A stretch of 64,000 bases of DNA, from assembly GCF_014695575.1 (NCBI RefSeq), contig NZ_JACJOO010000068.1, forward strand, positions 62,001 through 126,000, given 5' to 3'. The position numbers and the translations under genes were made by a program. Below, one piece after another: positions 62,829 to 64,000 of the stretch (position 1 is the first letter of the stretch; each line of letters starts with the position of its first letter). The notes beneath the pieces were generated by a model. The model worked only from the letters and a program-made list of their open reading frames with translations, had not been told where the DNA came from and made no database searches. This DNA comes from Leptolyngbya sp. FACHB-8. GTDB lineage: Bacteria > Cyanobacteriota > Cyanobacteriia > Elainellales > Elainellaceae.

Positions 62829-64000
62829 ATGGCCAAAGTTGTAGGAATTGACCTGGGAACCACGAACTCCTGCGTCGCCGTGATGGAGGGGGGTAAGCCC
62901 ACCGTCATCGCTAACGCAGAAGGTTTTCGCACCACTCCCTCGGTTGTTGCCTTCGACCCCAAGACCAAGGAACGTCGGGTCGGGCAGATCGCCAAGCGGC
63001 AATCTGTAATCAACCCCGAAAATACCTTCTATTCCGTTAAGCGCTTCATTGGTCGCCGCTTCGACGAAGTGACCCATGAAACCACGGAAGTTCCTTACAA
63101 GGTGCTGAACGTCAATGGCAACGTTAAGCTGGATTGCACCGCCGAAGGCAAGCAATTCGCCCCTGAAGAAATCTCGGCACAGGTGCTGCGCAAGCTGGTC
63201 GAAGATGCCAGCAAGTACCTGGGCGAAACCGTAACTCAGGCCGTTATCACGGTTCCTGCTTACTTCAACGACTCCCAGCGTCAGGCTACCAAAGACGCCG
63301 GTAAGATTGCCGGGATTGAAGTACTGCGGATTATCAACGAGCCCACTGCTGCATCCCTGGCCTACGGGATGGATAAGAAAAACAACGAAACCGTCCTGGT
63401 TTTTGACTTAGGGGGCGGTACGTTCGACGTATCCATTCTGGAAGTGGGCGAAGGCGTGTTTGAAGTAATGGCCACCTCTGGGGATACTCACCTGGGTGGT
63501 GATGACTTCGACAAGAAGATCGTGGATTACCTGGCCGAGTCCTTCAGATCCCAAGAAGGAATTGACCTGCGCAAGGACAAGCAAGCCCTCCAGCGTCTGA
63601 CGGAAGCTGCGGAGAAAGCCAAGATTGAGCTGTCCAGCGTGACTCAGGCAGAAATCAACCTGCCCTTTATCACGGCAACTCAGGATGGGCCAAAGCACCT
63701 GGATACCACCCTGACTCGAGCCAAGTTCGAGGAGCTATGCTCTGACCTGATCGATCGCTGCCGCATCCCCGTTGAGAATGCGCTGCGTGACGCTAAGCTC
63801 AGCAAAACCGATATTGACGAAGTGGTAATGGTGGGTGGTTCAACCCGCATTCCTGCGATTCAAGATTTGGTCAAGCGCATTCTGGACAAGTCTCCCAACC
63901 AGACCGTAAACCCTGATGAAGTTGTAGCCGTAGGTGCTGCAATTCAGGCGGGTGTACTGGCGGGTGAAGTGAAAGACATCCTGCTGCTTGACGTCACTCC
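62829..64000 (+). CDS. dnaK: Molecular chaperone DnaK, N-terminal part, cut by the window end
   Basis: Hsp70 chaperone; about 390 codons are visible, covering the complete ATPase domain, and the substrate-binding part lies beyond base 64000. Motifs are [19 protein letters not shown] (phosphate 1), [48 protein letters not shown] (phosphate 2), and [14 protein letters not shown] (adenosine), all intact. The last bases read into LLLDVTP, the start of the linker and substrate domain. The ATG at 62829 begins [12 protein letters not shown]. Cyanobacteria usually carry several dnaK genes; which paralogue this is (dnaK2 is the housekeeping one) cannot be told here. Confidence 0.96.
   Translation, partial: MAKVVGIDLGTTNSCVAVMEGGKPTVIANAEGFRTTPSVVAFDPKTKERRVGQIAKRQSVINPENTFYSVKRFIGRRFDEVTHETTEVPYKVLNVNGNVKLDCTAEGKQFAPEEISAQVLRKLVEDASKYLGETVTQAVITVPAYFNDSQRQATKDAGKIAGIEVLRIINEPTAASLAYGMDKKNNETVLVFDLGGGTFDVSILEVGEGVFEVMATSGDTHLGGDDFDKKIVDYLAESFRSQEGIDLRKDKQALQRLTEAAEKAKIELSSVTQAEINLPFITATQDGPKHLDTTLTRAKFEELCSDLIDRCRIPVENALRDAKLSKTDIDEVVMVGGSTRIPAIQDLVKRILDKSPNQTVNPDEVVAVGAAIQAGVLAGEVKDILLLDVT

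Overview
The window is chromosomal DNA from a cyanobacterium. It carries the large subunit of magnesium chelatase (chlH), a CyanoP/PsbP-like lipoprotein, an SpkB-type Ser/Thr kinase with pentapeptide repeats and several cyanobacterium-restricted hypothetical genes. The HIP1 octamer GCGATCGC occurs throughout genes on both strands. GAF/PAS sensor kinases, a CHAT protein and a large STAND protein fit a filamentous, Leptolyngbya-like lineage, but the species cannot be read from the sequence. Gene content is mostly core metabolism; I see no prophage, no complete insertion sequence and no CRISPR array.

Layout. 1-3.8 kb: UbiA-family prenyltransferase, YqeG phosphatase, DUF3493 protein, SpkB-like kinase. 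5.3-7.8 kb: pheT. 8.2-12.8 kb: small conserved protein, DUF1400 protein, MazG, a hypothetical protein, PsbP-like lipoprotein, peptidoglycan-binding protein. 13.2-18.7 kb: glucokinase, a CobO-like protein without its P-loop lysine, an ADP-ribosylglycohydrolase-like protein without its metal ligands, a hypothetical protein. 19-24.6 kb: STAND ATPase with a membrane helix and five ASH domains, TPR protein, tRNA-Gln. 24.9-35 kb: dienelactone hydrolase, ddl, membrane protein, CHAT protein, LpxB-related protein, ankyrin protein overlapping a GT39-type protein. 35.7-46.7 kb: chlH, hybrid kinase, ABC exporter, bestrophin, DUF6918. 47.9-51.9 kb: Dps with a His-substituted ferroxidase site, then sirB, cobA and hemB. 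52-64 kb: duplicated outer-membrane-like protein, hom, thiD, two small genes, SRP RNA, PAS-GAF kinase, dusB, start of dnaK.

How genes work together. hemB makes porphobilinogen, cobA and the SirB/CbiX chelatase draw uroporphyrinogen III toward siroheme or cobalamin, and chlH commits protoporphyrin IX to chlorophyll. Most neighbours look like single-gene units separated by hairpins rather than long operons.

The most striking content is between the genes. Nearly every gap of more than about 300 bp holds one or more long, near-perfect inverted repeats, many with three-base loops. They fall into families. The best defined, called family A here, is a 131-bp element with CAGCAATTCTCA-type inverted ends enclosing two hairpins. 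It has four full copies and one 89-bp single-hairpin copy, each flanked by a 10-bp direct repeat of host sequence. One copy sits in the loop of an older hairpin, and removing it with one repeat copy restores that hairpin. Between copies the stem sequences differ but stay self-complementary. This is direct evidence for a small non-autonomous mobile element whose hairpins are maintained. Other families (B, C, D) have different ends. I do not recognise a published name for family A.
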